From: Microbacterium aurantiacum
Lineage (GTDB): Bacteria; Actinomycetota; Actinomycetes; Actinomycetales; Microbacteriaceae
DNA: 64,000 nucleotides
Assembly: GCF_021654035.1 (NCBI RefSeq)
Contig: NZ_JAJPDW010000002.1
Location: 62,001-126,000, forward strand
Reading direction: 5' to 3'
Shown: positions 25,630-35,048 of the stretch, piece by piece
Layout of the letters: the number at the start of each line of letters is the position of its first letter
How positions within the stretch are numbered: the first letter of the stretch is position 1
The notes under the pieces: model-generated
Told to the model about the DNA's origin: nothing
The model's input: the letters and a program-made list of their open reading frames with translations, nothing else
Databases searched by the model: none
Made by a program: the position numbers and the translations under genes

Positions 25630-28600
25630 GTGTCGAACCTCGCCGTCCTCAGCCTCAAGAACCGGGCGCTCATCGCCCTGGTCACGATCGTCGTCGCCAT
25701 CTTCGGTGGCATCGCGCTGAACTCCCTGAAGCAGGAGCTCATCCCCTCGATCGAGTTCCCCGCCCTCATCGTCGTCTCGACCTACCCGGGCGCTTCGCCC
25801 GAGGTCGTGAGCAACGACGTCTCGTCGCCGATCGAATCGGCGATCCAGGCGGTCCCGGGCCTGGAGTCGACGACGGCGACGAGCACGACCAACGCCTCGA
25901 TCGTCCAGGCCTCGTTCACCTACGGCACCGATCTCGGCACGGCCGAGCAGAAGATCACCCAGGCGATCAACCGCATCCCGGGCGGGCTGCCGGACGGCGT
26001 CGAACCGAACGTCATCTCCGCGAGCATCGACGACTTCCCCGTCATCCAGCTCGCCGTCACCGGCTACGACGACGAGGAGACCATCCAGTCCACCCTCGAT
26101 TCGACGGTCATCCCCGAGCTCGAGGACATCGACGGCGTCAACGCCGCGCAGGTCGTCGGTGGCGTGGGGCAGCGGATCACCATCACCCCGGATGCCGAAG
26201 CCCTCGCCGCGGCCGGCTTCAGCCAGCAGGCCATCACCGACGCGCTGGAGCAGAACGGCGTGCTGTTCCCCGGCGGCGAGATCACCGAGGATTCCCAGAC
26301 CCTCACCGTGCAGACGGGATCGAAGATCACGTCCCTCGAGGAGGTCGCGAACCTTCCCCTGGTCCCGAGCGACGAGGCGCAGTTCCAGGCGGGGCCGCAG
26401 ACGATCGGCGACGTCGCGGATGTCGTGCAGGAGCGGGACCCGGTCACCACGGTCTCGCGGGTGAACGGCGACCCGGCCCTGACCATCGCCATCACCAAGC
26501 TCCCCGCCGCGAACACCGTCGAGGTGTCGCAGGCGGTGGTCGCCGCACTCCCCGGGCTCGAGGATCAGCTGTCGGGCGTGGAGCTCTCCGTCATCTTCGA
26601 CCAGGCCCCGTATATCGAGAAGTCGATCGAGACCCTCGCGGTCGAGGGAGGATTCGGTCTGCTCTTCGCGGTCCTGGTGATCCTCGTCTTCCTCCTGTCG
26701 GTGCGTGCGACGCTCGTGACGGCGATCTCGATCCCCACGAGCCTCCTGGTCACCTTCATCGGCCTGCAGGCGTTCGGATACTCCCTGAACATCCTGACCC
26801 TCGGCGCGATCACGATCTCGATCGGCCGGGTTGTGGACGACTCGATCGTCGTCATCGAGAACATCCGCCGCCACTACGTCGGAAACGCCCCCAAGCTCCC
26901 GAGCATCGTCCGCGCCGTCCGCGAAGTCGCCTCGGCGATCACGTCGTCGACCATCACCACCGTCGCCGTCTTCCTGCCGATCGCCTTCGTCGGCGACGTC
27001 ACGGGCGAACTCTTCCGTCCGTTCGCGCTGACGGCGAGCCTCGCGCTGCTGGCCTCCCTCGTCGTGGCGCTCACCATCGTGCCGGTGCTGGCGTACTGGT
27101 TCCTGAAGCCGGGGAAGCCGCTGCTCGACGCGCAGGGTCGCGAGATCGACCCCGAGAACCCCACGGCACCGATGGATCGTCTGCAGAAGGGCTACGCCCC
27201 GGTCCTGCGCTGGACGCTCCGGCACTCGTTCGCCACGCTCGGCATCGCGATCCTGGTCCTGGCCGGCACGGTCGCCCTCGCGCCGCTGATGAAGACCAAC
27301 TTCCTCGGAGACTCGGGGCAGAACACGTTCACCATGACCCAGTCCATCGGCGAGGCCCCGAGCCTCGAGGCCGAGGCGGCGGCCGCCGAGCCCGTCGAGG
27401 CCGCGATCCTCGACATCGAGGGCATCGAGACCGTCCAGGTGTCGATCGGGTCGAGCGGCAACGCGCTGCGTGACGCCTTCGCCGGCGGGGGCAGCGGCGT
27501 CACCTACTCGATCACCACCGAGACGGGCGTCGACCAGGTCGCGCTCCGTGAAGAGGTCCAGCGTGCGATCGACGGGCTCGACGACGTCGGCGACGTGACG
27601 ATCGCGGGCGGCAACGGCGGGTTCGGATCGACCGACATCGAGATCGACGTCACCGCTCCCGACGCGACCACCCTGCAGGAGGCGACCGACGCGGTCGTCG
27701 CGAGCCTGGACGGGCTCGACGACGTCAGCCAGGTCACGAGCAACCTCTCGGCATCCCTTCCGTTCATCTCGGTCGTCGTCGATCGGGAGCGCGCCGCCGA
27801 GCTCGGACTCTCCGAGGTGGCCGTCGGCGCTCTGGTCTCCAACACGATGCAGCCGCAGCGCATCGGCAGCGTCGAGATCGACGATGCGGGACTGACCGTC
27901 TACCTCGCGGTCGTCGACCCGCCGACGACGATCGACGAGCTCCGCGACCTCGAGGTCTTCACCGCGCAGGGACCGCTGCCGCTGTCCGACGTCGCGACGG
28001 TGGAGGAGAGCCAGGGGCCGACCTCGATCACCACCGAGCGCGGCGTCCGCACCTCGACCGTGACGGTGACCCCGGCGACCGACAACCTCGCTCAGGCGAC
28101 GCAGTCGGTGACCGAGGCCCTGGAGGGCGCCGACCTGCCGTCGGCGGCCGACGCGACCCTCGGGGGCGTGGTGTCCGACCAGAACGAGGCGTTCACTCAG
28201 CTCGGCCTCGCGCTGCTCGCGGCGATCCTCATCGTCTACGTCGTCATGGTCGCGACGTTCAAGTCGCTCCGCCAGCCGCTGCTGCTGCTGATCTCGGTGC
28301 CGTTCGCGGCGACCGGAGCGATCATCCTGCAGGTCATCACCGGCATCCCGCTCGGCGTCGCGTCGCTCATCGGCGTCCTGATGCTGATCGGCATCGTGGT
28401 GACGAACGCGATCGTCCTCATCGACCTCGTCAACCAGTACCGGGAGAAGGGGCTGTCGGCGTACGAGGCGACGGTCGCCGGTGCGGTGCGTCGACTCCGC
28501 CCGATCCTCATGACCGCGCTCGCGACGATCCTCGCCCTGACCCCGCTCGGTCTCGGAATCACCGGCAGTGGTGGGTTCATCTCGCAGCCGCTCGCGATCG

Positions 28601-29247
28601 TCGTGATCGGTGGTCTCATCTCCTCCACGCTGCTGACGCTGCTCGTACTGCCGGCCCTCTACAACCTCGTCGAGGGAGCCAAGGAGCGTCGTCTCGCGCG
28701 ACGCGCGGCCGGTGCGGACTCCTCCACGGATGCCGAGGGTGACGCTGCGGATGCGAGCGAGGCGCCGGTCGCTCCGATGAGCCGCCGCGAGTTGCGCGCG
28801 CGCGAGCGCGGGGTCGCCGACACGGCGGGTGTCCCGGTGGTGGCGGGTACCGCGACCGCGCTGGCCACCGTCGCCGTTCCGGTCATCGAGGAGGCGCCGG
28901 ACGTCGAGGTGCCGTCCACGGATGCCGAGCCCCCGGCGGGAGCCGCCGAGGCCGCCGCCGAGGATGCCGAAAGCGGTGGAGCGCTCGAGTCCCCGGTCGA
29001 CGAGGGCCCCGGCTCGCTGTCCGCGCTCGCGGCGGTCGATCCGGTGATCGAGGAGTCGCCGGACGTCGAGGTGCCGTCCACGGATGCCGAGCCCCCGGCG
29101 GGAGCCGCCGAGGCCGCTGCCGAGGATGCCCTCACGGGAGGCGTCCACGCCCCGGAGGTCGAGGACGACCACGACCACCAGGACGACCGGGGCGACCAGA
29201 ACGACCAGGACGACCAGGACGACCGGAATGGGCAGCGGCAGGACTGA
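25630..29247 (+). CDS. RND-superfamily efflux transporter, AcrB-like (HAE1)
   Basis: A 1205-residue transporter. Residues 1-1015 have the AcrB layout: first span near residues 12-32, large extracytoplasmic loop, six spans with the proton-relay Asp403-Asp404 (GRVVDDSIVVIENIR), a second loop and six more spans (ending LVLPALYNLVEG). The GTG at 25630 starts at SNLAVLSLKNRALIAL. The last 190 residues are not part of the RND fold: an Ala/Pro/Glu-rich tail with two 30-residue repeats (1084-1113, 1138-1167) ending in an Asp/His/Gln-rich stretch. No membrane-fusion or outer-membrane partner is encoded nearby, as expected for a Gram-positive cell. Substrate unknown; antibiotics, lipids or metals are possible. 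Confidence 0.88.
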   Translation: MSNLAVLSLKNRALIALVTIVVAIFGGIALNSLKQELIPSIEFPALIVVSTYPGASPEVVSNDVSSPIESAIQAVPGLESTTATSTTNASIVQASFTYGTDLGTAEQKITQAINRIPGGLPDGVEPNVISASIDDFPVIQLAVTGYDDEETIQSTLDSTVIPELEDIDGVNAAQVVGGVGQRITITPDAEALAAAGFSQQAITDALEQNGVLFPGGEITEDSQTLTVQTGSKITSLEEVANLPLVPSDEAQFQAGPQTIGDVADVVQERDPVTTVSRVNGDPALTIAITKLPAANTVEVSQAVVAALPGLEDQLSGVELSVIFDQAPYIEKSIETLAVEGGFGLLFAVLVILVFLLSVRATLVTAISIPTSLLVTFIGLQAFGYSLNILTLGAITISIGRVVDDSIVVIENIRRHYVGNAPKLPSIVRAVREVASAITSSTITTVAVFLPIAFVGDVTGELFRPFALTASLALLASLVVALTIVPVLAYWFLKPGKPLLDAQGREIDPENPTAPMDRLQKGYAPVLRWTLRHSFATLGIAILVLAGTVALAPLMKTNFLGDSGQNTFTMTQSIGEAPSLEAEAAAAEPVEAAILDIEGIETVQVSIGSSGNALRDAFAGGGSGVTYSITTETGVDQVALREEVQRAIDGLDDVGDVTIAGGNGGFGSTDIEIDVTAPDATTLQEATDAVVASLDGLDDVSQVTSNLSASLPFISVVVDRERAAELGLSEVAVGALVSNTMQPQRIGSVEIDDAGLTVYLAVVDPPTTIDELRDLEVFTAQGPLPLSDVATVEESQGPTSITTERGVRTSTVTVTPATDNLAQATQSVTEALEGADLPSAADATLGGVVSDQNEAFTQLGLALLAAILIVYVVMVATFKSLRQPLLLLISVPFAATGAIILQVITGIPLGVASLIGVLMLIGIVVTNAIVLIDLVNQYREKGLSAYEATVAGAVRRLRPILMTALATILALTPLGLGITGSGGFISQPLAIVVIGGLISSTLLTLLVLPALYNLVEGAKERRLARRAAGADSSTDAEGDAADASEAPVAPMSRRELRARERGVADTAGVPVVAGTATALATVAVPVIEEAPDVEVPSTDAEPPAGAAEAAAEDAESGGALESPVDEGPGSLSALAAVDPVIEESPDVEVPSTDAEPPAGAAEAAAEDALTGGVHAPEVEDDHDHQDDRGDQNDQDDQDDRNGQRQD
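28879..28968 (+). repeat. 90-base in-frame repeat, copy 1 (RND tail)
   Basis: Codes for PVIEEAPDVEVPSTDAEPPA plus GAAEAAAEDA (residues 1084-1113). The second copy at 29041-29130 differs at only four positions by eye (GTC/GTG, GCG/TCG, GCC/GCT codons), so the duplication is recent or under gene conversion. Confidence 0.9.
29041..29130 (+). repeat. 90-base in-frame repeat, copy 2 (RND tail)
   Basis: Codes for PVIEESPDVEVPSTDAEPPA plus GAAEAAAEDA (residues 1138-1167). Starts are 162 bases (54 codons) apart, so the duplicated unit probably includes the spacer, whose sequence has diverged. Confidence 0.9.
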
Positions 29248-29280
29248 CCTACCGGGGGACCGGGCCGGGTCGGCGTCGCG

Positions 29281-30261
29281 TCAGGGTCGGCGCGACGCCG
29301 AGGGTCTGTGGCTGCGGTCGCGACCGGCGGTCGTCATCCCCGTCGCGCGAGCGCGGGTGCGGCGAGGCGCTCCGCTCATCGTTGCGCGGGCCGGGGCCGT
29401 CGGGCGGGTAGAGCCCCGGGGCGACCGGGCGGCGCTGATGGTGCGCGGCGTGTTCGGCATGGAGGCGCGGTTCCGCGGGCGGCGCACACGGCAGCGGGTG
29501 GGTCGGTGGGGTGCCCGACGCGACGGCTCGGCGCCCGGGACGACACGCGACGTGCGCCGGCCGGGCGTGCTGTGGTTCGCGTGCGGCATCCATCCGCGCA
29601 CGACACGGTTCAACGCCGGAAGCCAGGCACCGACGATGCCGAAGGCCATGGCCTCGTACGCGGCGAGGGTGATGACCTGAAGGATCAGCAGGACCATTCC
29701 CGAAGCGATGATCAGCACGCCGACCGCGGTGCCGAGCCGGAAGCGGAGGCTCACCTTCCGAAGACCGAGCGCGAACGCGAACATCGCGAGGAACGACAGG
29801 GCGAGACCCGCCGCCGCGCGGTCGTGCATGTCCATGCTGACGGGGATCGGGATGAGACCGACGACCGTCAGGTGCAGGCCCGCCGACGCGATGGCCCAGC
29901 GGAGACCCCGTGACGAGCGGACGGTCATGACGTGGGAGAGGTCGGCGGCGAGGAAGACCGCGTAGAGCACGAGGAGGGCTCCGGCGATGATGACCGCCCC
30001 GTTGAAGGAGGAGCTGGAGAAGTCGCCGAAGGTGCCGAGCTGCGAGAAGTGCAGCTGCCACCACAGGTGGTCGCGGGTGGTCAGGATCGCCAGTGCGACA
30101 CCGGCCACGAGGACGGCGATGGCGAGGGTGGAGATGCGCTGCGAGAGGTTGATCGGTGCGCCGGCGACGACGGATCGACGCGGCATCCGTCCGGGCGCAC
30201 CCACAGGGGGGAGCGTCTCGAGCGGAGCATCGGATTGGGTCGTCGTGTGCACTTCGCTCAC
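29281..30261 (-). CDS. DUF998-like membrane protein
   Basis: A 326-residue protein. Residues about 40-235 hold six or seven hydrophobic spans: the first ISTLAIAVLVAGVALAILTT, then GTFGDFSSSSFNGAVIIAGAL, HLTVVGLIPIPVSMDMHD and LLILQVITLAAYEAM. The pattern, with a polar loop carrying FNGA and the MDMHD turn, fits DUF998 proteins. The last 90 residues are Arg/Pro/Thr-rich low complexity. It is convergent with the RND gene (33-base gap) and divergent from the DEAD-box helicase. Function unknown. Confidence 0.75.
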   Translation of the reverse strand: MSEVHTTTQSDAPLETLPPVGAPGRMPRRSVVAGAPINLSQRISTLAIAVLVAGVALAILTTRDHLWWQLHFSQLGTFGDFSSSSFNGAVIIAGALLVLYAVFLAADLSHVMTVRSSRGLRWAIASAGLHLTVVGLIPIPVSMDMHDRAAAGLALSFLAMFAFALGLRKVSLRFRLGTAVGVLIIASGMVLLILQVITLAAYEAMAFGIVGAWLPALNRVVRGWMPHANHSTPGRRTSRVVPGAEPSRRAPHRPTRCRVRRPRNRASMPNTPRTISAARSPRGSTRPTAPARATMSGAPRRTRARATGMTTAGRDRSHRPSASRRP

Positions 30262-30784
30262 CGTGAGTCAGCGGCCAGGGGGATCGAGGAGCGCCGCGTC
30301 CCCCTATCGGCACGTCCGCGAAGCGCGTCTCCGGCGGCTGTTCCGCTCGCCTCCGTCATCCGGCACTCTTCAAGTGGTATAGAGTACCGCGCTGCTGTCG
30401 CATTCTCCCAAATGGTGCCCCGCCGCCTTGACGGCGCACCGCAGTGAGCGCCAAGAGTGCGTGCGTCCGCGGGCATGGGTTCATTCTGGCGCGCGTATGT
30501 GTCATCGATGTTGCGAGCTGCGAGAATCTTCGCCTCCGTTGACGGTTCCGATCCGTGGATGGGCCTCTCAGGCGCGTGGACTAGGCTCGTGCGGTCGGCT
30601 CTGGACAAGCGCGTACTGCGCTCCGAGTTCTGTGAGTCCCTGGGGCCGATGGTGAGCGTCGATCGGCGCGCATGAACCATCACATGAATGGCCCCCGGCC
30701 CACGAGCGCCCGGGTTTGACCGCGATCCGGCTGAGATGTCGTCGGGCGCGGCGCTGTTCTCGTGCGAGAACCGAAGGAACAACC
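30262..30784. other. Long intergenic region before the DEAD-box helicase gene
   Basis: About 520 bases, less GC-rich than the flanks, holding the divergent promoters of the DUF998 gene and the helicase. Cold-shock-type RNA helicases often have long structured 5' leaders, which would explain the length. Small open frames here (for example 30457-30675, plus strand) lack recognisable similarity or ribosome sites and are not called. A perfect 16-base inverted repeat lies at its right end. Confidence 0.5.
30756..30771. promoter_or_regulatory. Inverted repeat just upstream of the helicase ribosome site
   Basis: GTTCTCG-TG-CGAGAAC, perfect 7-base arms with a 2-base centre, 13 bases before the ATG and directly abutting GAAGGAAC. 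Either an operator or, more likely given its position within the leader, a hairpin that could modulate access to the Shine-Dalgarno. Confidence 0.45.
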
Positions 30785-32746
30785 ATGCCCAAGAACAAGA
30801 AGCCCGCCGGCGGCCGCCCCGCCAAGAACTTCGAGCCCCGCTACGGCGAGCGTTCGCAGGGGTCCTACCAGGATCGCAAGCGCCGCACCGAGTCGTCCGC
30901 TCCCGGCCGCTCCGGCGCTCCCGCCGGCAGCCGCAGCCCCGGACACCGCGGATACCGCCCCGAGACCGAGGACGCCGCCCCCAAGCGTCGGTGGAGCGCG
31001 CAGGAGAAGGTCGGCCGCGACGAAGCGCGCGGCATCCGTACGCAGGGGAGCGCGGATCGTGCCGGACGCCGTCCGGCCGACGCCCGCCCCGAGCGCGGCC
31101 GCACGGACCGGATGGACCGGGTGCCGCGCGACGACCGCCGCACGTTCGGCGACGCGCGCCCGTCGACGCGCGATGACCGTCCGCGTCGCTCGTTCGATGA
31201 CGACCGTCCGCGCAAGTCGTTCGATAACGACCGTCCGCGCCGTTCGTTCGACGAGGACCGTCCGCGCCGTTCCTTCGAGGGCGACCGTCCCCGGAAGTCT
31301 TTCGACAGCGATCGTCCTCGGAAGTCGTTCGACAACGATCGTCCGCGTCGTTCGTTCGACAGCGACCGTCCCCGTCGTTCGTTCGACAGCGACCGTCCCC
31401 GTCGCTCCTTCGATAATGACCGTCCGCGGAAGTCGTTCGACAACGAGCGTCCCCGTCGCGACCAGTCGACCCGCCCGGTGCGCACGCGCGCTCAGGATGA
31501 CCGCGTCGACGTCGTCCACGATCGCCTCCAGGCGCAGGCCGTCCAGGCCACCATCGTCGAGGGGGCGACCTTCTCCGATCTCGGTCTCGGCGACAACATC
31601 GTGCGGGTTCTCGCGGACCTCGGCGCGGCGTCGCCCTTCCCGATCCAGGCCGCCACGATCGGTCCGATCCTCGCCGGCACCGATGTGCTCGCCCGCGGCC
31701 GCACCGGCTCCGGAAAGACCATCGCGTTCGGGGCGCCGCTCGTCGAGAGCATCCTCCGCTCGCAGGCCGGCAAGCGCCGGGCTTTCGGCCGCAACCCGCG
31801 CGCCCTGATCCTCGCGCCGACCCGTGAGCTGGCGCTGCAGATCGATCGCACCATCCAGCCCATCGCGCGCAGTGTCGGCCTCTTCACCACGCAGATCTAC
31901 GGCGGTGTGCCCCAGGGGCGCCAGGTCGGTGCGCTGAAGAAGGGCGTCGACATCATCATCGGCACCCCCGGCCGCATCGAGGACCTCGTCGAGCAGGGCA
32001 AGCTCGACCTGTCCGACATCGAGATCGCGGTCCTCGATGAGGCCGACCACATGTGCGAACTCGGGTTCCTCGAGCCGGTGCAGCGGATCCTCCGCCACAC
32101 CGCGGACGGATCCCAGAAGCTCCTCTTCTCCGCAACGCTCGACCGCGAGGTCGCCGCGCTCGTGGACGAGTTCCTCGTCGAGCCGGCCGTCTACGAGGTC
32201 GCCGGTGAGGACCAGGACTCCGGCACGATCGACCACCGCGTCCTGGTGATCGATCACCGCGACAAGGCCGACATCCTCGCGTCCTTGGTCGAGCGGGAAG
32301 GCAAGACATTGGTCTTCGCCCGCACGCGCGCCTACGCCGAGACGCTCGCCGAGCAATTCGACGATGCCGGGATCCGCGCCCTCGCGCTGCACGGCGATCT
32401 CAACCAGGCCAAGCGCACCCGCAACCTCGAGCGCCTCACGTCCGGTCGCGTCCAGGTGCTCGTCGCGACGGATGTCGCCGCCCGCGGCATCCACGTCGAC
32501 GACATCGACCTCGTGGTGCAGGCCGATGCGCCCGACGAGTACAAGACCTACCTCCACCGCTCGGGTCGCACCGGACGTGCTGGTCGCGCCGGTACGGTCG
32601 TGACGCTGATCACCCGTCAGCGCCGCCGCCGCATGAGCGAACTCCTGGACCGCGCCGAGATCGACGCGCCCTTCGAGGACGCGCGGCCCGGCGACGATCT
32701 GCTGGAGGAGCTCTCGGGCCGTCAGGCATCGAACGTCGACGCCTGA
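30785..32746 (+). CDS. DEAD-box RNA helicase with an N-terminal RS/RP repeat domain
   Basis: A 653-residue protein. Residues 1-235 are basic and disordered, with ten tandem 9-residue repeats of the type DRPRRSFDN (residues 130-219). The helicase core follows: Q-motif [14 protein letters not shown] with FPIQAA, motif I GRTGSGKT (about residue 305), [23 protein letters not shown] at about 417-420, SAT in LLFSATLD, and the second RecA domain with [14 protein letters not shown] and [11 protein letters not shown]. It resembles RhlE/CsdA-type cold-shock helicases except that the basic tail is at the N-terminus. ATG after GAAGGAACAACC. Confidence 0.92.
   Translation: MPKNKKPAGGRPAKNFEPRYGERSQGSYQDRKRRTESSAPGRSGAPAGSRSPGHRGYRPETEDAAPKRRWSAQEKVGRDEARGIRTQGSADRAGRRPADARPERGRTDRMDRVPRDDRRTFGDARPSTRDDRPRRSFDDDRPRKSFDNDRPRRSFDEDRPRRSFEGDRPRKSFDSDRPRKSFDNDRPRRSFDSDRPRRSFDSDRPRRSFDNDRPRKSFDNERPRRDQSTRPVRTRAQDDRVDVVHDRLQAQAVQATIVEGATFSDLGLGDNIVRVLADLGAASPFPIQAATIGPILAGTDVLARGRTGSGKTIAFGAPLVESILRSQAGKRRAFGRNPRALILAPTRELALQIDRTIQPIARSVGLFTTQIYGGVPQGRQVGALKKGVDIIIGTPGRIEDLVEQGKLDLSDIEIAVLDEADHMCELGFLEPVQRILRHTADGSQKLLFSATLDREVAALVDEFLVEPAVYEVAGEDQDSGTIDHRVLVIDHRDKADILASLVEREGKTLVFARTRAYAETLAEQFDDAGIRALALHGDLNQAKRTRNLERLTSGRVQVLVATDVAARGIHVDDIDLVVQADAPDEYKTYLHRSGRTGRAGRAGTVVTLITRQRRRRMSELLDRAEIDAPFEDARPGDDLLEELSGRQASNVDA
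31172..31465 (+). repeat. Tandem 27-base repeats coding RS-like 9-mers
   Basis: Ten in-frame units of 27 bases encode (D/N/S/E/G)DRPR(R/K)SF(D/E), followed by one decayed unit (NERPRRDQ). Units share the GACCGTCC core but vary at synonymous sites, so they are under protein-level selection and are not a CRISPR array. Copy number is likely to vary between strains. Confidence 0.95.
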
Positions 32747-32747
32747 G

Positions 32748-33827
32748 TCAGAAGAGCATGGCCGGGGCGGATGCCGCGGCGCGGCCCCGCGCGGTGGTGA
32801 CCACCGTCGCGGCGGTCGAGCGCCGCTGCGCGAGCCCCGGCATCCTTTCGCCGCGAGGGCTGTCGTCCTCCGCCTGTCCGCCGAGGCCATGTCGGCGTAA
32901 GAGCGGTCGGACCCGTTTGGCGAGCCAGGTGCGGTACGCCTTCGACGCGTACGCCGCCGCGCCCGGGTAGAGGCCGCGGTACGACGACACCAGTTCCGGA
33001 TGCTCGCGCTCGAGCCATCGCAGGAACCACTCCTTCGCGCCCGGACGAAGGTGCAAGGCGCCGAAGACCACCCGTGTGGCGCCGGCGTCGGCGATGCGGC
33101 GGAGCGCGTCGTCGAGCGCCGGGATCGAGTCGGTCAGGTGCGGCAGGATCGGCATCAGGAAGACCGTCACCCGGAAGCCTGTCTCGGCGGCAGCGCGCAC
33201 GGTGTCGAGCCGCGCCGCGGTGGACGGCGTCCCGGGCTCGATCGCCCGTTGCAGAACGTCGTCGAAGACGGCGATCGACAGGGCGATCGTCACGGGAACC
33301 TCGCGTGCGGCATCGACGAGGAGCGGAAGATCGCGGCGGAGCAGCGTCCCTTTCGTCAGGATCGAGAAGGGCGTGCCCGCGTCGGTCAGGGCGGAGACGA
33401 TCCCCGGCATCAGGCGGTACCGTCCCTCTGCCCGCTGGTAGGGATCCGTGTTCGTCCCGAGCATCACCGGGTCGTGCAGCCACGTCGGGCGCGCGAGCTC
33501 GCGCCGCAGCACCTCGGCGACGTTGACCTTCACGACGATCTGACTGTCGAAGTCGTGGCCGGCGTCGAGCTCGAGATACTCGTGCGTTCCCCGGGCGAAG
33601 CAGTAGGTGCAGGCATGGCTGCACCCGCGGTACGGGTTGACGGTCCAATCGAACGGGACCCCGGATGCCGTCGGCACGTGGTTCAAGGCGCTCTTGGCGA
33701 GCACCTCGTGGAAGACCACGCCGGCGAACTCGGGTGTCGTGACGGATTGCACGAACCCGCCCAGATGCTCCATGCCGGGGAGGGCCCCGGCATCCGTCTC
33801 GCCCAATCGCTGTCCCTGCCATCGCAT
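32748..33827 (-). CDS. Rv2578c-family radical SAM protein
   Basis: A 359-residue protein with the radical-SAM cluster motif C-x3-C-x2-C in YRGCSHACTYCFARG (about residues 69-83), the actinobacterial Rv2578c family pattern (NYVP/HVPTASGVPFDWTVNPYRGCSHAC, GTNTDPYQRAEGRYRLMPGI, SIAVFDDVLQRAIEPGTPS). The family is distantly related to spore photoproduct lyase; its reaction is unknown. It ends one base after the convergent helicase stop. Upstream, a minus-strand TTGACT at about 33861-33856 may be its -35. Confidence 0.9.
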   Translation of the reverse strand: MRWQGQRLGETDAGALPGMEHLGGFVQSVTTPEFAGVVFHEVLAKSALNHVPTASGVPFDWTVNPYRGCSHACTYCFARGTHEYLELDAGHDFDSQIVVKVNVAEVLRRELARPTWLHDPVMLGTNTDPYQRAEGRYRLMPGIVSALTDAGTPFSILTKGTLLRRDLPLLVDAAREVPVTIALSIAVFDDVLQRAIEPGTPSTAARLDTVRAAAETGFRVTVFLMPILPHLTDSIPALDDALRRIADAGATRVVFGALHLRPGAKEWFLRWLEREHPELVSSYRGLYPGAAAYASKAYRTWLAKRVRPLLRRHGLGGQAEDDSPRGERMPGLAQRRSTAATVVTTARGRAAASAPAMLF

Positions 33828-33938
33828 AGTCTCAGGGGAACAAAAATTCGACGTTAAGTCAAGGGGGTGCGATTCGAATTAGAACAGTCGCGATGAGATC
33901 GGGTCCCGGGTCGTGCGAGACCCCGTGGGCAGGGCACA

Positions 33939-34955
33939 ATGGCCGACGTGCTCCAGGCCGGATCCCCCGAACCCGCCGCCCGCCACGCCGGTGCGCCGCG
34001 TGGCGCGCGGATCGGTGTGGGCGCGGCCGTGCTGGCCGTCGCGGCCCTCCTCGTGGGGGCGTCGGCGACGCTGACCAGCCTCACGGCTCCGGCTCCGGCT
34101 CCGGCGACGACGGAAGGCTCGACCGCCGAGGTCGTGGAGTTCGCGGCGCTCTCGGTGGCGGAGGTGCCCGCGTTCGCCGGGCCGATCGCGGCCCTTCCGG
34201 TCCCCGAACAGACGGCGCTCGCCGCGGCGGTCGACCCGTGCGCGCTGCCCGAGGTCGTCGCTGCGCTGGGCGCCGGAGACGACGAGGCGGTCATCGCGGG
34301 CTTCGGTGGCGCCGAGCCGTTCCGGGTCGCGGTGACGGAGGACCGGGCGCCGTGCGTGAGCCTCGACGACCCGGCGCGCACCTGGATGGTCGTGAACAAG
34401 GTCCGCCCCTACGCGCCGATGTCGTTCCGGCCGACGGCCCTCGCGCTGCCCGACGGGGTGCGTTCGCTCAGCGGTGGTGCGCTGCACGAGAAGTCCGCGA
34501 CGGCGCTGGCGACCATGGCCGCCGACGCCCGCGACGCCGGGGTGGGCGAGATCGCCCTCGCCAGCGGCTTCCGCTCGTACGAGACGCAGACGGACACCTA
34601 CCGCAGCCACGTCGCCGGCCGCGGGGTCGAGGGCGCCGACCTGGTGAGCGCCCGCCCGGGGTTCAGCGAGCATCAATCGGGGTTCGCCGCCGATGTCGTC
34701 GCGTGCGACGGCGGATGCGGCACGCTCGACGACCTCGCGGCGACGCCGCAGGGGCGATGGGTGCACGGCAACGCCTGGCGCTACGGCTGGGTCGTCCGGT
34801 ACGGCGAAGGCATGACGGACGTGACGGGCTACGTTCCGGAGGCGTGGCATCTGCGCTACATCGGGCCCGCGCTCGCCCAGGAGTATCACGACGGCGGGTG
34901 GGAATCGCTCGAGGAGTTCTTCGGCCTTCAGCCCGCTCCGGACTACATCGGCTGA
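33939..34955 (+). CDS. M15 family D-alanyl-D-alanine carboxypeptidase (VanY/DacB-like)
   Basis: A 338-residue membrane-anchored peptidase. A single hydrophobic segment (residues 26-50, IGVGAAVLAVAALLVGASAT) anchors or exports it; a long Ala/Val-rich linker follows. The catalytic domain (about 150-338) has SGFRSYETQTDTY, the zinc ligands His245 and Asp252 in SEHQSGFAADVV, and the final WHLRYIG with His304. It should trim peptidoglycan stem peptides outside the membrane. Four Cys (for example CDGGC and two in the linker) may form disulfides. Confidence 0.88.
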   Translation: MADVLQAGSPEPAARHAGAPRGARIGVGAAVLAVAALLVGASATLTSLTAPAPAPATTEGSTAEVVEFAALSVAEVPAFAGPIAALPVPEQTALAAAVDPCALPEVVAALGAGDDEAVIAGFGGAEPFRVAVTEDRAPCVSLDDPARTWMVVNKVRPYAPMSFRPTALALPDGVRSLSGGALHEKSATALATMAADARDAGVGEIALASGFRSYETQTDTYRSHVAGRGVEGADLVSARPGFSEHQSGFAADVVACDGGCGTLDDLAATPQGRWVHGNAWRYGWVVRYGEGMTDVTGYVPEAWHLRYIGPALAQEYHDGGWESLEEFFGLQPAPDYIG

Positions 34956-35048
34956 TTCGCAGTCACGGATGTCGGTGGAACTGAGTACCCTGGCATCCGG
35001 GATGCGATTTCACGGCATCCGTTTGCTCGAGGACGAGAGGACCACGCC

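Noticed and set aside
25471..29178. Very long minus-strand open frame (about 1235 codons) antisense to the RND transporter gene; similar long antisense frames at 3456-6275, 14459-17164 and 44167-46866
   Set aside because: High GC removes stop codons in shadow frames. The translations are Arg/Asp/Glu-rich with no domain, and the opposite strand carries well-conserved genes.
30457..30675. Plus-strand 72-codon frame in the helicase upstream region
   Set aside because: No similarity or Shine-Dalgarno; the region is better explained as promoter and leader.
31172..31465. Regular 27-base repeats resembling a CRISPR array
   Set aside because: Units are contiguous, in frame, without spacers, vary at synonymous sites and lie inside a helicase gene.
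33860..33900. tRNA-like T-loop string GATTCGAATTA
   Set aside because: No acceptor or anticodon stems fit around it; it lies between divergent promoters.
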